From Auricularia sp. M13 (lineage: Eukaryota; Basidiomycota; Agaricomycetes; Auriculariales; Auriculariaceae): a stretch of 64,000 bases of DNA. This document shows positions 22,876-34,299 of the stretch, piece after piece. The position numbers were made by a program, and so were the translations under genes. The notes beneath the pieces are model-generated. The model was not told the DNA's origin. It saw only the letters and a list, made by a program, of their open reading frames with translations, and did not search any database. The DNA is taken from assembly GCA_037042915.1 (NCBI GenBank), contig CM073202.1:3534001-3598000 (forward strand), in the 5' to 3' direction. Position 1 is the stretch's first letter, and the number at the start of each line of letters is the position of its first letter.

Positions 22876-23286
22876 CAGTTGAAGTCCTCATAATTCATAA
22901 GCCCAGGGACTGCTCGAGCCATATGAATTATGAGGTTTATGCAATACGATATTCGGATGTATATTCTGGCTCCGAGATTCGGCAATCGCCGGACGATAAA
23001 CTGAGCGTGCGACAACCACTAGCGAGTCTCATCTACAACGATCTGGCTCTCGGACCCCCTCTACAACGTCTAATCAATGTCCATGACATCGGATCCAGCT
23101 ACCCTGCTGCTAGACTGGGAAAAAAAGCTCGTGATATCGACCTGCTTGGCCGTCTTCAGCTGAGTCTGTCGCAGCTCCCGCTTGACCTTGAGCAGCTCTG
23201 AGCGCAGTTGGAAGGCATTATCGACGCCTCTGGCAGTGCAGGCTGTCTCCAGCTTTGTGCAGAGGCTGATAATCTCGTCAATGGGC

Positions 23287-23730
23287 TGTCAGGGCGACGC
23301 TAGAGCGCGCGGCCGAGAGAGCGGAGACGAGGGGAGAAGTCCGGAGTAAGCGAGCGAGGCCAGCACCACCGAGACAAAGTCCGGATCCGTGGGAATGCGC
23401 GCTGGGTAGCGGGGATCCTGAGTATATATTTGAGAACAGGGAATATACAAGCATACCTGGGTAGCGGGGATCCTGAGAGAACGAGACTGGGGATCACCGC
23501 TACCAACAATCAGATATATATACACAAGTGGAACCGTCCGATTGATGGTGCGCAGCCACCGGTATTTACCGACGCAAACGCCAGCTGGCGTTTGCGTCGG
23601 CAAACACCGGCTTATGTAATCGAGCCGGAATGCCAGAAAGGAAGACAAGACAGTATTGAGACAGGGTCAGGCTGGTAACAGAAAGGGAAAAGGAGTAATG
23701 GAAAGGGGAAAAGGGGTCCGGACCCTGACA
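23287..23730 (-). repeat. Gypsy LTR (3' in element orientation)
   Basis: 444 bases matching 28962-29405. It contains a perfect 32-base palindrome (23569-23600, half-site CCGACGCAAACGCCAG) and a direct repeat of TGGGTAGCGGGGATCCTGAG about 60 bases apart. Confidence 0.9.
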
Positions 23731-23743
23731 TCACCCCCCCTTC
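23731..23743 (-). other. Gypsy polypurine tract
   Basis: On the minus strand it reads GAAGGGGGGGTGA directly before the LTR, the usual site of plus-strand priming. Confidence 0.75.
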
Positions 23744-23769
23744 AAGGTGCGGCGTCCCGACGCGCATTC

Positions 23770-26700
23770 AGCGACGACGACGCCGTCCTCGGGCTGGTGG
23801 AGGAGGAGCATCTCCAGGGCGCGGAGCGTCGGGGTGCTTCCGGTGGAAGTCTGCAACGAGTTCCGGCGAGTTTTCTAGGTGTTCCGCCGGTTCCCACGTG
23901 TTGTTCTCCCGCGACCAACCCTTCCACTTCACGCGATATCGGACTTTGCCTCGGTACCACTCAGAGTTGAGTACCTCCTCGACTTCCTCCTCCAGGTAGC
24001 CGTTGACGACGACCGGGGGTGGCGGAGGCTGAGTCCGACCTGGGATTGTGTCTGGAATATAGCGGCGGAGACGGGATACGTGGAAAGTCGGATGAATCTT
24101 CATTGACGCGGGCAGCTTCAAGCGATATGCGTTCCGCGATACCACCTTCTCCACTGGATAGGGTCCGAACCACTTGTCGTCTAGTTTCTTGGTCGGCCGT
24201 GTCGTGCGGATGTCCCGCGCGTCAAGCCAAACTTTGTCCCCGACCTTGTAATCCCGATCTCCGCTCCGGTGGGCGTTATAGAAGCGCGACATGTCCTCCG
24301 ACGCTTTCCGCAGCGCGGACTTGGCCTCCTCCAGTGCATCGTGCATACGCGAGGCAAAGTCGTCCGCAGCCTCAACGCGGCCTTCGCGCGTGGGCTCAAC
24401 ACCCATCCGCGGATGTTCCCCATGCGCGAGGAAGAACGGAGTTTGCTGCGTCGAGGCGTTCACCCGGTTGTTGTATGCAAACTCTGCGAGTGGAAGTAGT
24501 CGTGCCCAGTCGGTTTGGCGCTCATTGCAGAACAGCCGGAGGTACTGCTCAATCTCCTGGTTGATCCGCTCTGTCTGTCCGTCGGTCTGCGGATGGTACG
24601 CGGTGGACGCCAGAGTCTCAATTCCGAGGCGCTTGTGCAGCGTACGCGAGAACGCAGAGACAAACTGTGGACCCCGATCGGAGATAATACCATCGGACAG
24701 CCCATGCTGGGACCAGACGCGTTCGAGCCACAGGTCTGCGACGCCTTCGGAGCTGACCTCGGAGTTCGTCGGAGCAACGTGCACACGTTTTCCAAGGCGA
24801 TCCACAGCGACAAAGATCGAGTCATAACCTCCGCTCTCCGGAAGGTCCACAATCAGGTCGCAAGTGGCATACTGCCAGCGCCGCGTCGGAACTGGGTTCG
24901 GCATTAGGTTTCCACTCGGAGCTCCGGGGAATATTTTGGTCCGGTTGCACGTGTCGCAGCCTGCGACGACGCGGCAACAAAGCGCGTAATCCCGGGCCAC
25001 CAGTAATTCCGCGACACAAGCTCCAGAGTCCGCCAACGTCCGGGGTGTCCGGCCATGAGACTGTCATGATGAGCAGCAACGACACGGCGTCGGAGGTCTG
25101 GATTCTGCGGAACATAGACCTTACCGCGGTACAGCACTAACCCGTCCTCTTCCGACCATTCGTCGCTCTCCAATCCACGTGATCGGAGATCATGGAGTCC
25201 GTCCAGCGCCTTGCGCACCACATCGTCAATCTCCTCCGAATTCCGGATGTCGCGGAGGATTTGAACCTCCCCATGTGCTTCCGACAAGTGTCCCCGTCGG
25301 CCCGCAAGCTCTCGGATCCACTCCGGCTTAAGCAAACGACATCGGAGTTGTCGTCGGACACCCCGTCACGGTGGTCCGGACGACGGGAAAGAGCGTCGGC
25401 CTTCACCATGGACCGACCTGGTCGGTGGTGAAGTGTGAAGTCGAATCGGGACAGGTACAAGGACCATCGGGCTTGCCGGCGGTTCAGCTTCTGCGCCGTC
25501 CGGAAGTACTGCAGGTTCCGATGGTCCGTCCAGATCTCAAACACATGCTCCGCTCCTTCCAGGAAATGCCGCCACTCCTCGAGTGCACGGATGATGGCGA
25601 GCATCTCCTTGTCATGAATTTCATAGTTCCGCTCCGGCGCGGTGAAACTCTTTGACAGATAGGCCACTGGAAGCCACCGTCCATCCCCTCGCGCTTGCGA
25701 GAGAACAGCTCCGCAGGCGTAGTCCGAGGCGTCGGTCTCCAGCCGGAACGGAAGTCCGATTTCCGGCAGGATCAGGACGGGCTCAGACGTGACGGACCGC
25801 TTAAGCGCATCGAACGCGGACTTCTGCTCCGCACCCCAGGACCAGCTCCGGTCCTTCGCGGTGAGGTCATGCAGAGGTCGCGCAATGCGAGAGTAGTCGC
25901 GGATGAACCTCCGATAGAAATTGGTGAAGCCAAGGAACGACTGCAAGTCATGCAGGTTCTCCGGAGCGGGCCAGTCCGCAACTCCGTGCACCTTGGCGGG
26001 GTCCATCGCGACTTCTCCGTGTCGAATTATAAGTCCGAGGTACTCAATCGACTCCTGCTCGAAAACGCACTTCTCCGGTCGGAGGAAAAGGTTGTTTGAT
26101 CGGAGAATGTCCAGGACTTCGCGGACGATCTTCCGGTGTTCTGCAAGGGTCGCGGAGAAGATCAGGATGTCGTCCATGTAGACGACGACCTTTCCAGCGG
26201 AGATCAAGTCGCGGAACAGATCGTTCATCATCGTCTGGAAAGTACTCGGACTGTTGGTGAGGCCGAAGAACATCACCAACGGTTCAAATAGGCCGCGGTT
26301 CGTCAGGAACGCCGCCTTCCACTCATCGCCTTCCTTCACTCGGACGTTGTTGTACCCCCAACGGACGTCGAACTTGGTGAAGTACCGAGCTCCAGAGAGT
26401 CGATTGACAAGTTCCTCAATGAGCGGAAGTGGGTACCGGTTCTTTACCGTGATGGCATTGAGTTTCCGGTAATCCTGCACGAGCCGGAGACCTCCGTCCT
26501 TCTTTTTGACAAAGAAGACCGGAGCTGCGATCGGAGATTTGGACGGTCGGATACGACCAGTCCGGAGATTCTCCTCCAGGAACGCGTCCAGTTCCTTCTG
26601 CTCTGCCGGCGACAGCGGATAAGCCCTAGTGCGAGTGGGCAGTTCCGCGTCCGGGCGGAGCTCAATCGCATGGTCCCACGGGCGGCGCGGAGGTAGCTCG

Positions 26701-27750
26701 TCGAACTGGTCTTTGGCAAAGACCGGTTCAAAGTCCCTGTACTGCTCCGGAACGAGCTCTTCAAAGGACTTGACCGTGCGGTCCCGAGTTTGCTCTGCAA
26801 ACTCCTGCGACTTGTGCCGTGCGCGCGGATGGCCTCACCCTCCGGCTCAACGAAAGCAGCAAAGACACGGTGGCCCTCTTCCCAATCCTCCGCCCACACT
26901 GCCTCGTCTTCCTCATCTCCATCGTGGAGAACCGCAGGCGGAACCGGCTCATCCGGACTGCCAATCCGGACGCACCGGACCCGCTGAGACCGCATCCGAG
27001 TTTTGGTTCGTCTCAGCGGATCCTGCGGAGGAGGAGCAGAGCTAGCGGACGATGCCAGACGGGCGTTTGTCCGACGTCCGACAGTGCGAGAATGAAAGGG
27101 TGAGAAGCTCTGACGCGGAGGTGCATTCTCCGACGTCGGAGGTCCACGGAGTTGTCGATTCTTCGCCGGCTCCGCTGGCGCGACAGTCGGAGCGGGCGGC
27201 AAAAGGCATTCCGGTGGACAACGCGTCATACGCACTTGTCCACTGGGCCAGTCAATATCAGGATTGTGGCGTCGGAGCCACGTAAATCCAAGAATAGCGT
27301 CTGTCTTTCCCAAAGAACAGACGGCGAAGGTCACGCGCTCCGAGTGAAGTCCGAAGCGCATGATCAGGTCCACCTCCTCACGGATGGACCCTCCTTCATT
27401 CAAGGTTCCGTCTACATTGTAGACCGGAATTGGAGTTTCCAACTTCCGCGTCCGAAGACCGAGACGTCGGACAAAGGCGTCATTCAGGAACTCCGTTGTT
27501 GCTCCGCAATCGACGAGAGCAGAAGTCGCGAGGAGGGATCGGTTGTCGAGTTCTTCCAGTTGGATTTTGACCGTGAGCGAGCGGAGCAAGCTCGCGGAAC
27601 GGATATAGTATCGCCCAGAGGGCGGAGCGGACACGTCTAGCTGCTTCGGAGGAGAGTCGTATTCGTCTATATAGTTACACGACTCAACCTCCAGAACAGA
27701 GAAACGGTTGGCGCCACGAGCCGTGTCCTTACTCGTGGGCCTCGTCAAAA
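23770..27750 (-). other. Gypsy pol region (protease to chromodomain)
   Basis: Visible motifs in order on the minus strand: protease VDCGATTEF; reverse transcriptase with VVYMDDILIFS; RNase H with RLETDASDYACGAV; integrase with HDSLMAGHPG (zinc-binding region), IFVAVDRLGK and TAYHPQTDGQTERINQEIEQ; and a chromodomain with YRVKWKGWSRENNTWEPAEH. The chromodomain places the element among chromoviruses, which commonly target chromatin through that domain. The region is broken in about two or three places. Confidence 0.85.
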
Positions 27751-27759
27751 ACCTCGCCG

Positions 27760-28910
27760 GAGTTAGCGGAGGTCGACGAAGTCTTCTCCGGAGCAGAGGA
27801 CGATGCTCCGGGAATAGAGACTCCCAGTCCAGTCAAGGCCGCGCGGACCGCCGGCGAGCGCTCGGGCTTGATGGGGGCAACGGGAGTCGCCGCGGAAGTG
27901 ACCCTCTTGTCCGCAGTCAAAGCAGGTGCGCTTGCGAGGGCCAGAGTTCCGAGTCCGGTTGCGATCCACGTCCATAGGCTTGACGTCAGGTTCACGCGCC
28001 GCGGCACTCGGAGCTCCGCTCGGCACTGCAGCTGGGGTGGAAGCAGATGTCGCCGGAGTGCGCCCGGTCGTTGGAGTCGAGGTCGGACCTCCGGTTCGCG
28101 CACCAGAGGTCGCCGGAGTTTTGCGGAAAGTCTGGCGCTCACGCCACTGCTGTTCCAGGCGGAGCGCCTCCTTCTTCAGCGCGTCCATGGTCACCGGAGC
28201 TTGGTCCAGAGCGTAGATCCGGTCCAGGAGGCGCGAGTTGAGCCCTTTCTTGAATTTCCGCTGGAGCTCATAGTCGGAAAAGCCGGAGAGCGCGGAGTAT
28301 GAGTCGAACTCCGTAATGAAGTCCTCAATAGAGCGAGAACCTTGCTCCATCGCATCAATCCGGTTGGCCGCGTCGCCCTTCTCGTCGGACATGACAAAGT
28401 TGAGCGCGAACTCCGAGAGGAAGTCCGGGAATGCGGAATAAGACGCCTGATTATCCATGAGGGTCTGCGTGACAGTTCCGGCCCAGGTAGCCGCGGAGCC
28501 GGACTTCATGTAGGACAACACAAAGATAATCCGACTCCGGACATCCGGAAACTGGCGTGGGCGTGACTCCATGTAGAGCCAGCATTGTCGGAGAAAGCGC
28601 CGGCCGTTGGTGCGATTTCCGTCAAACGCGTCCGGCGGGGCAACAGCGGAGCGGCCCTGATCCGGAGCAGAGCTCGCGCCGGAGCTCACGGCGGCTGGAG
28701 GCTGTGCCGGAGTTGCATGCGCAGCAGACCGCAGTTGATCAGCCATCAGTCGGGCTGCTTCTTGTTGCACAGCCAGACGATGCTGTGTCCGGGCTAGCTC
28801 CTCATCACGTTCCTCAATGATGGAGCGTAACCTAGCAACCTCCATGAGGGGGTCCTCAATGGGTGCGGCGTCCTCGAAGTCCTCTGAGCCGGTACCAAGT
28901 CCGGGCATCG
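27760..28910 (-). other. Gypsy gag region
   Basis: The open region begins MPGLGTGSEDFEDAAPIEDP at an ATG near 28908. It shows a retrotransposon gag capsid-like stretch (DAFDGNRTNGRRFLRQCWLY, then FVLSYMKSGSAATWA) and a C-terminal zinc knuckle CFDCGQEGHFRGDSRC. Gag would package the element RNA. It lies next to the 5' LTR, as in related elements. Confidence 0.85.
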
Positions 28911-28961
28911 TGAGGGCTTCGAAATAGGGGGTGGTGCGGGATAGGTGGAGTCTCGTTCTAC

Positions 28962-29405
28962 TGTCAGGGCGACGCTAGAGCGCGCGGCCGAGAGAGCGGA
29001 GACGAGGGGAGAAGTCCGGAGTAAGCGAGCGAGGCCAGCACCACCGAGACAAAGTCCGGATCCGTGGGAATGCGCGCTGGGTAGCGGGGATCCTGAGTAT
29101 ATATTTGAGAACAGGGAATATACAAGCATACCTGGGTAGCGGGGATCCTGAGAGAACGAGACTGGGGATCACCGCTACCAACAATCAGATATATATACAC
29201 AAGTGGAACCGTCCGATTGATGGTGCGCAGCCACCGGTATTTACCGACGCAAACGCCAGCTGGCGTTTGCGTCGGCAAACACCGGCTTATGTAATCGAGC
29301 CGGAATGCCAGAAAGGAAGACAAGACAGTATTGAGACAGGGTCAGGCTGGTAACAGAAAGGGAAAAGGAGTAATGGAAAGGGGAAAAGGGGTCCGGACCC
29401 TGACA
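28962..29405 (-). repeat. Gypsy LTR (5' in element orientation)
   Basis: 444 bases, the twin of 23287-23730, with the same 32-base palindrome at 29244-29275. It is followed by the duplicated TGGGC. Confidence 0.9.
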
Positions 29406-31691
29406 TGGGCAGATGCACGGCCGGGTCGTCGTTGTCGTCTGATTCTTTGTCCCCCAGCTCGTCTGGCATGCCCGCCACCCCCGCTTCCTTTGCTGCGTAC
29501 TCAGCACGGACTGCAGCTATGATCTGCTCGTCGGTTTCCATCTCGTGGACACCTTCTCCAACCTGCTGCTCGTCTTTCGGTTCCAGGAATTCGTCAACGG
29601 TGAGTGGGTTCCGCACAAGCTTGCGGTCGACCAGCTGCTTGATCTTCAGGCCCAGATCTCGCTCAACGACGATCTCCTCTGAGCGCTGCATCGAGGAGAC
29701 CTCAGGGTTGGAGGTCGAGGCACCATGCTGCCGCCAGGGTCTTGTGGTCTTGCGCAGCACGCCCAAGCCTGTGCGTGCGGCGGTTTGAGCATCCATGTCA
29801 TCAGGCTCAACGTCGTTGGCAATTGCCAGGGCCTTCTGCCAAGTAGGCCCTGCAGCAGCGTCACCGAGCAGCTCGGTGAGCGCAGATTGAGCCTGCGGCA
29901 GTGTCATGGTGTCGTTGCTAACGAAGTTGCGAAGGAAAGCCCAGGCCGCCGAATCAGGATCAGAGGAAGAGCTCGGGGAAGATGCAGAAGCAGGCATTGC
30001 GGTGTTGGCGACAGGAGCAGGTGGCGATAATGGCAGGATGCCGGTATGTGCCCAGCAATTCCGTATCGTCGTCTCTGAGATCTCGTTCCAGGCATCGCGC
30101 GCCATCACCATCGCTTCCCAGAGGTTCAGCTTCCAAATGTCCTCCTCACCGGCATCATCTGCGTTGAGGGCACGCATGCAGAAGGCCCTGCGGTAGTGTG
30201 CCTTGAACGTGCGGATGATCCCTGCATCGAGGGGCTGAATGCGGGACGTCATGTTGGGTGCAAGTGGTTCAATGCGGACATTGGTTGGCTCGTAGGCGAT
30301 CGAGTGTCCAGAGAAGTTGTCCAGGAGTAAGAGAACCTTCCGTTTCTGTGCGCGCATCTTCCGGTCGAACTGTTTGATGTACCTGGGGTGACATGAGAGT
30401 GTAACCTCCAAACAGTGTGAACGACGTACTCTTCAAATAGAATGGAGGTCATCCATGCCTTGGAGTTGTAGCGATAATAGAACTTGCTCTTTTGTTTCGC
30501 CGGGATGTGCTTGAAGCAGCGTGGCTTCCCGTACTTGCCAATGTACATGAGCGGCTCTTTCTCAGTGCCCGTCGAGTTGCAGACAAAGAGAAGTGTGATT
30601 CAAAACTTCTGAGCCTTCTTGCCACTCATTGCCTTGGTTGATAGGCCACAATCAGGTGGTGCATAGGCAAATAGTGCAGCCTCGTCGCCGTTGAACCGAT
30701 CCTTGGGCTTGTACTGAGCCAAAATTGGCCGGAGGCGCTCGCGTTCCTTGGTGGCCGCCTCAGGGTCAACAGAGCCAGCCTCGCCATGCCGCCGATGTTC
30801 CTTGATGCCGTATCTATTGAGAATCAGCTGTCTGCTCAGGAATTGACACAGTGTAACATACGCATTTTTGAATGACTTGACCCATCCATCAGATGTTGTC
30901 CTCTGCTCCGGAGGGATGTTGAATTCCTTCTCAAAGCGTGCCCTCTTCTCGACAAGCATCCTACCCGAAACCACCTCGCCACGAGCCTCCATTCCCTGAA
31001 ACCAGAGAAGAAGGGCACGTTCAACCTCTGGACACTGAACAACACGTGGCCGCTTGGAAGAGAGTGCATTGGCAGTCGTCAAAGCCCGAGCATGAAGGCT
31101 GTCCTTCTCCTTCAGTTTCCGAGAGAGCATGGATTGCGTCAATTTGTAGCCCTTAGCCCGAAAATGCGCCTCCACTTGCTTCTGGGTCATGGCTGGATGA
31201 GACTCGCAGAAGTCAAGGATTTCAAGCCATTGGCCGAGATTCAGGTTCTTGCCGGTGTCAATGGTGTCGGACGTCGTCTCGGGCTCCTTCCGCTTGCGCG
31301 GCCCCAAAGGACCGGGGTTTGCACGTGGCTTCCGACGCTTGTCGGATGGCCCGACTACTGGCGGTGCTGCAGCAGGTGTCGCAACAGGGGATGCTTGGGT
31401 TTCGGACATGCAGGAGTAGAGAAAGGGGAAGAGGAAGAGACGATGCAGTGTTGAAACCACGTTGGAACGAACATATGGGAGTCCTTCCACCACGTGCGGA
31501 AGTATCCCGAACGTGGTCCCGGATGCATATCACCTGATGCCGTCATTCATAATGCTCTGCGAGGGCCAATGAATTATGAATTATGAATTTCGGAAGCAAT
31601 AGTCAGCTTCCCTGCTTGGGGACAGCACCAAGTCAATGAGCTATGAGACATATGAAGTTTGAGCTCATGAATTATGAGGACTTCAACTGTA

Positions 31692-32638
31692 TTGACAAGA
31701 AGAGGGCGGCAAGCTGGCCAGGCCTCTCAGACGCGAAAAAGACCGCGTTGGTTGCAGCGGAACTGGGTCCAGATGTCGATATCGACCTTTCTGAATTTGC
31801 GGCCTTTGACAGACCGGGCGTAGCTGTTCGCCGCCTAAAACAGCGGACCGCGCATAGAGCCATCAACGAGGCCAAGGAGCGAGAAGCGGCAGCACGTCGG
31901 GCCACAGCTGAGAACCTGCAGAAAATAAGAGATAGCGCCCTACAGACATCAAAGCACTGGCCAACGGAAAAAACTATTTGGCAGAGCCTTAAGTCCCGAG
32001 ACCTATCTAGAAATGTGAGAAATTTTATCTGGAAAGGGATCCATGGCGCACACAAAGTTGGCGGGTACTTTCGGGGCATGCCAGAGCCGTGGAAGAACTA
32101 CGCGTCCTGCCCGACATGCAGAGTAGAAGAGAGCCTCGAACACATACTACTTGTGTGCCCAGACTCTGGCCAAAAGTGGATCTGGCGACTAGTTAATGCC
32201 TTCATGATGCGGAAAGGTGTAGACATAGACCTAGACTACGGGCTTATCCTCGGATGCTCGGCCATAAGAATTGAAGACGGCTGGGGCGCGCGCGTCATGT
32301 CTACCGAACGGGCCCTTCGGATCATCATATCAGAATCTGCCTTCTTAATATGGAAGATTAGATGTGAAAAACGTATTGAACATGAAGACGAGCCGGATTG
32401 GCAGCTCTCACCAAGGGAAGTCATTGAGAGGTGGAATAAGATGCAAAAATCACGGGTAAAACAGGATTTCAAGTTAACGAATAAGCGACGATACAAGCGC
32501 TCCTCGTTAAATAAATGGGTCGTACATGACACCTGGCGGGAGGTCAGAGACTCACAGGGCTCCTTAATACCTTTTGTGTTTATAAGGCCCGGAGGTTTAG
32601 TGGGTACGGGAGCACCACGCCGCGCTGGCGTGGGCTAA
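31692..32638 (+). CDS. LINE ORF2, C-terminal segment
   Basis: The frame continues from the LINE block at 22875: IDKKRAASWPGLSDAKKT... It has a helical linker (TAHRAINEAKEREAAARR) and then a zinc-binding reverse transcriptase tail: WKNYASCPTCRVEESLEHIL then LVCP, i.e. C-x2-C-x7-H-x4-C, the zf-RVT type found at the end of many fungal LINE proteins. It stops at 32638. In this segment I see no break. Confidence 0.85.
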
Positions 32639-32795
32639 GCTCCAAGCCCCACACTACCGTACAACGGTGTGCTAACAGGATTCCTCCGGACGGCGTCGCC
32701 CTTCTTGGACAACTTAGATTGTCCCCCCCAGCCATCTTTCAGACAAGGAGCGTTTCCGGGTCACTATGTGACGGCGGCCTCTCTGACGCTACACC

Positions 32796-32823
<28 letters not shown>
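32796..32823 (+). other. LINE 3' poly(A) tail
   Basis: Twenty-eight A residues follow a 157-base 3' leader, the normal end of a target-primed LINE copy. The length of the pure A run suggests a fairly recent insertion. Confidence 0.85.
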
Positions 32824-32827
<4 letters not shown>

Positions 32828-33169
32828 ACCGCAAGCACTGCAAGAGTGCTTAGTACCGGAGGCGTGTGGTTATTCTTAGCATGTTGGCATGTTTAGTCAG
32901 CGGTCTGATGACAAATGTCGCATTGGTAATCCTTGTGTACATATAGAGCTGCTCTGCACTGCCCCAACACTGCAAACTGGCCTGCCCCACCCTTACACAG
33001 CTTTGGCACGTTAGGAGAATGCACAGCAACCGGTGTGTTACATTTTATTTGTGTGTCTAGCCTTCACACACTCACAACCAATCCAGATCGAGATAAAACA
33101 GGGACCATTCGATGGCTGAAATGTGTGTGCTGTTGACGATTAATTTTTAACAGTGGTTCCAATGCTATA

Positions 33170-34000
33170 GCCTGGTTATTAGTCCTCAAGCTGAGCAGAA
33201 ACCAAAAGAGGTTGAAGAATGTGATCCTGTTCTGGGCAATTTGTCAGTTTGGACAGCTGTACCTGCACACGGGTTTCTGGATCCCTATGCCAAAAATCAA
33301 TATATCATCAGTAAGTTTTCTTCCCTCAGAATCTGCCCTCATACTGAGAAATTGAATCATCCAGATAGGATCCTTATGGTAGAGGCGGGAACCTGGCTGG
33401 ACGACAAGACCAGCACAAACATAGATTGCTGGATCGCATTGGTTGAGGTATGCCAGGATATCTTGGACTTGATTATAACTTATTCTCACTAAGTGGATGA
33501 GCGACACCGAGAATGAGCATGGCTTCCTAGCTTGGCAGCCAGCAAGTAGTGTGGGAATGGAACTCTTCTGGCAAAATATCGACCCAAGATGTTTAAGTCC
33601 AGATGGAAAATATCTCAAACACTCCCGCCTTTACCCAACACAGGCATACATTGGTGGGCATTGCAACTAAATCTTTTGGGCACAAACTGATAGAATAATA
33701 GGAGAGTCCCTACAGATTGCTGCAGCATTGCGGTTTCCTGAGGATGGGTTCAAGGCACTCAAGTGGCTTCAGAGGCACCCATCATACCCACTTGGGCTCG
33801 CAAAGAGTGATTACAACGTCACAGTAGTTCCAGGAGAGTGCAATGGAGAAGATCAACTCTTCACTCTTCCACCACCCTCAGCAATGAAATGTCAATCTGC
33901 ATCCATGGACATTGTTGCCAAGCGGCACAAGGAGTTCCAAATGGGTGTCATTCCCATGGACTTGTGGCCCACTGGAGGAGACTGGGAATTTGCTACATAA
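33170..34000 (+). pseudogene. broken spliced gene of unknown function
   Basis: Three exons can be followed: about 33170-33310 (...SVWTAVPAHGFLDPYAKNQY), 33365-33447 (RILMVEAGTWLDDKTSTNID) and 33494-34000. The introns (33311-33364 with GTAAGT...CCAG, and 33448-33493 with GTATGC...AAG) keep the frame. Exon 3 reads WMSDTENEHGFLAWQPASSV ... RFPEDGFKALKWLQRHPSYP ... MGVIPMDLWPTGGDWEFAT. One in-frame TAA (33668-33670) breaks it, and no start exon is clear. The stretch is visibly richer in A+T than its neighbours. I do not recognise the domain. The conserved look of exon 3 suggests a real family and a recent loss. Confidence 0.55.
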
Positions 34001-34274
34001 TCTTGCTCAAAAGCGCAATATTGGAAACACTTGTACAGCTTGCTTTGTAGACAACAATAAGAAATGTAACATCTGCCTGTATGCATCCCAGAGGCTGATT
34101 ATGTTTCCCGATCTCGTACATGTTCATTTGTTCGTGTTTTCCCCATCTTGTTGTCCGATCACATTCTGTGGTTTGTACCTCCTGTACCTACGACATATGG
34201 ACACCAAGACATTCATTTGGTCTCCGCTCATGCTCTCATTGGCTCAGGGTTACGCTATCAGATACATGAGTATC

Positions 34275-34280
34275 AATAAA
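34275..34280 (+). terminator. AATAAA poly(A) signal
   Basis: TATCAATAAATC lies 275 bases after the end of the broken gene and could have been its polyadenylation signal. Confidence 0.3.
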
Positions 34281-34299
34281 TCTTATTAATTCAAACTCC

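Larger units (their letters stand above)
23287..29405 (-). mobile_element. Ty3/Gypsy chromovirus
   Basis: Two 444-base LTRs (23287-23730 and 28962-29405) look identical by eye. They start TGTCA, end TGACA, and are flanked by the 5-base duplication TGGGC (23282-23286 and 29406-29410). The element reads on the minus strand. Parts in order are gag with a CCHC knuckle (about 28.9-27.8 kb), then protease, reverse transcriptase, RNase H and integrase (about 27.7-24.2 kb), and a C-terminal chromodomain (about 24.0-23.85 kb). A polypurine tract lies beside the left LTR. The identical LTRs make it very young. The coding region lies in several frames, about three breaks, so it is probably not functional as it stands, although a gag-pol frame change may be natural. 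It lies inside the pogo transposase gene. Confidence 0.9.
23070..31409 (-). pseudogene. pogo transposase, interrupted by the Gypsy element
   Basis: Exon 1 is 31409-30862 and exon 2 is 30813-30430, separated by a 48-base intron. After a 47-base intron, exon 3 runs from 30382 into the Gypsy insert at 29411 and resumes at 23281, ending at a stop at 23070. Counting one copy of the duplication TGGGC, the exons keep phase and give 706 residues. The CENP-B-type HTH region reads GQWLEILDFCESHPAMTQKQ and SDGWVKSFKNAYG. The DDD catalytic core reads FNGDEAALF, LLLLDNFSGH and SRIQPLDAGII. An acidic linker and a coiled C-terminal helix follow (LRSELLKVKRELRQTQLKTA). One in-frame TGA (30600-30602) lies in ...KAQKF|ITLLFVCN. 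The stop and the insert make it inactive. Confidence 0.85.
22876..31689 (-). mobile_element. pogo-like DNA transposon, split by a Gypsy element
   Basis: Both ends begin CAGTTGAAGTCCTCATAATT, inverted, and the match extends to 23 bases. TA lies outside each end (22874-22875 and 31690-31691), as expected for Tc1/mariner-pogo elements. Without the Gypsy insert (23287-29405 plus its 5-base duplication) the element is about 2.7 kb and holds one transposase gene on the minus strand. Repeats of AATTATGA/TCATAATT lie near both ends. It sits within the RNase H-like part of the LINE, so it is younger than the LINE and older than the Gypsy insert. Confidence 0.9.
14084..32823 (+). mobile_element. Tad1-like LINE, split by two later insertions
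   Basis: Three blocks form one non-LTR retrotransposon: 14084-14673 (N-terminus of ORF2, ending at ...TKAYIKLASENIRGCGAP), 19001-22875 (endonuclease, reverse transcriptase and most of the RNase H-like domain) and 31692-32823 (end of ORF2, 3' leader and poly(A)). Joined at the duplications CGGAT and TA, the frame runs through: GCGAPRIAGSLKWKKLAEDI and AETSFTYIDKKRAASW. Without the inserts about 5.6 kb remain. The 5' end is uncertain; it lies between 13.75 and 14.08 kb, and no ORF1 or target duplication was found. One in-frame TGA (19767-19769) lies between endonuclease and reverse transcriptase. The Tad1 clade is a guess from domain order. Confidence 0.8.
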
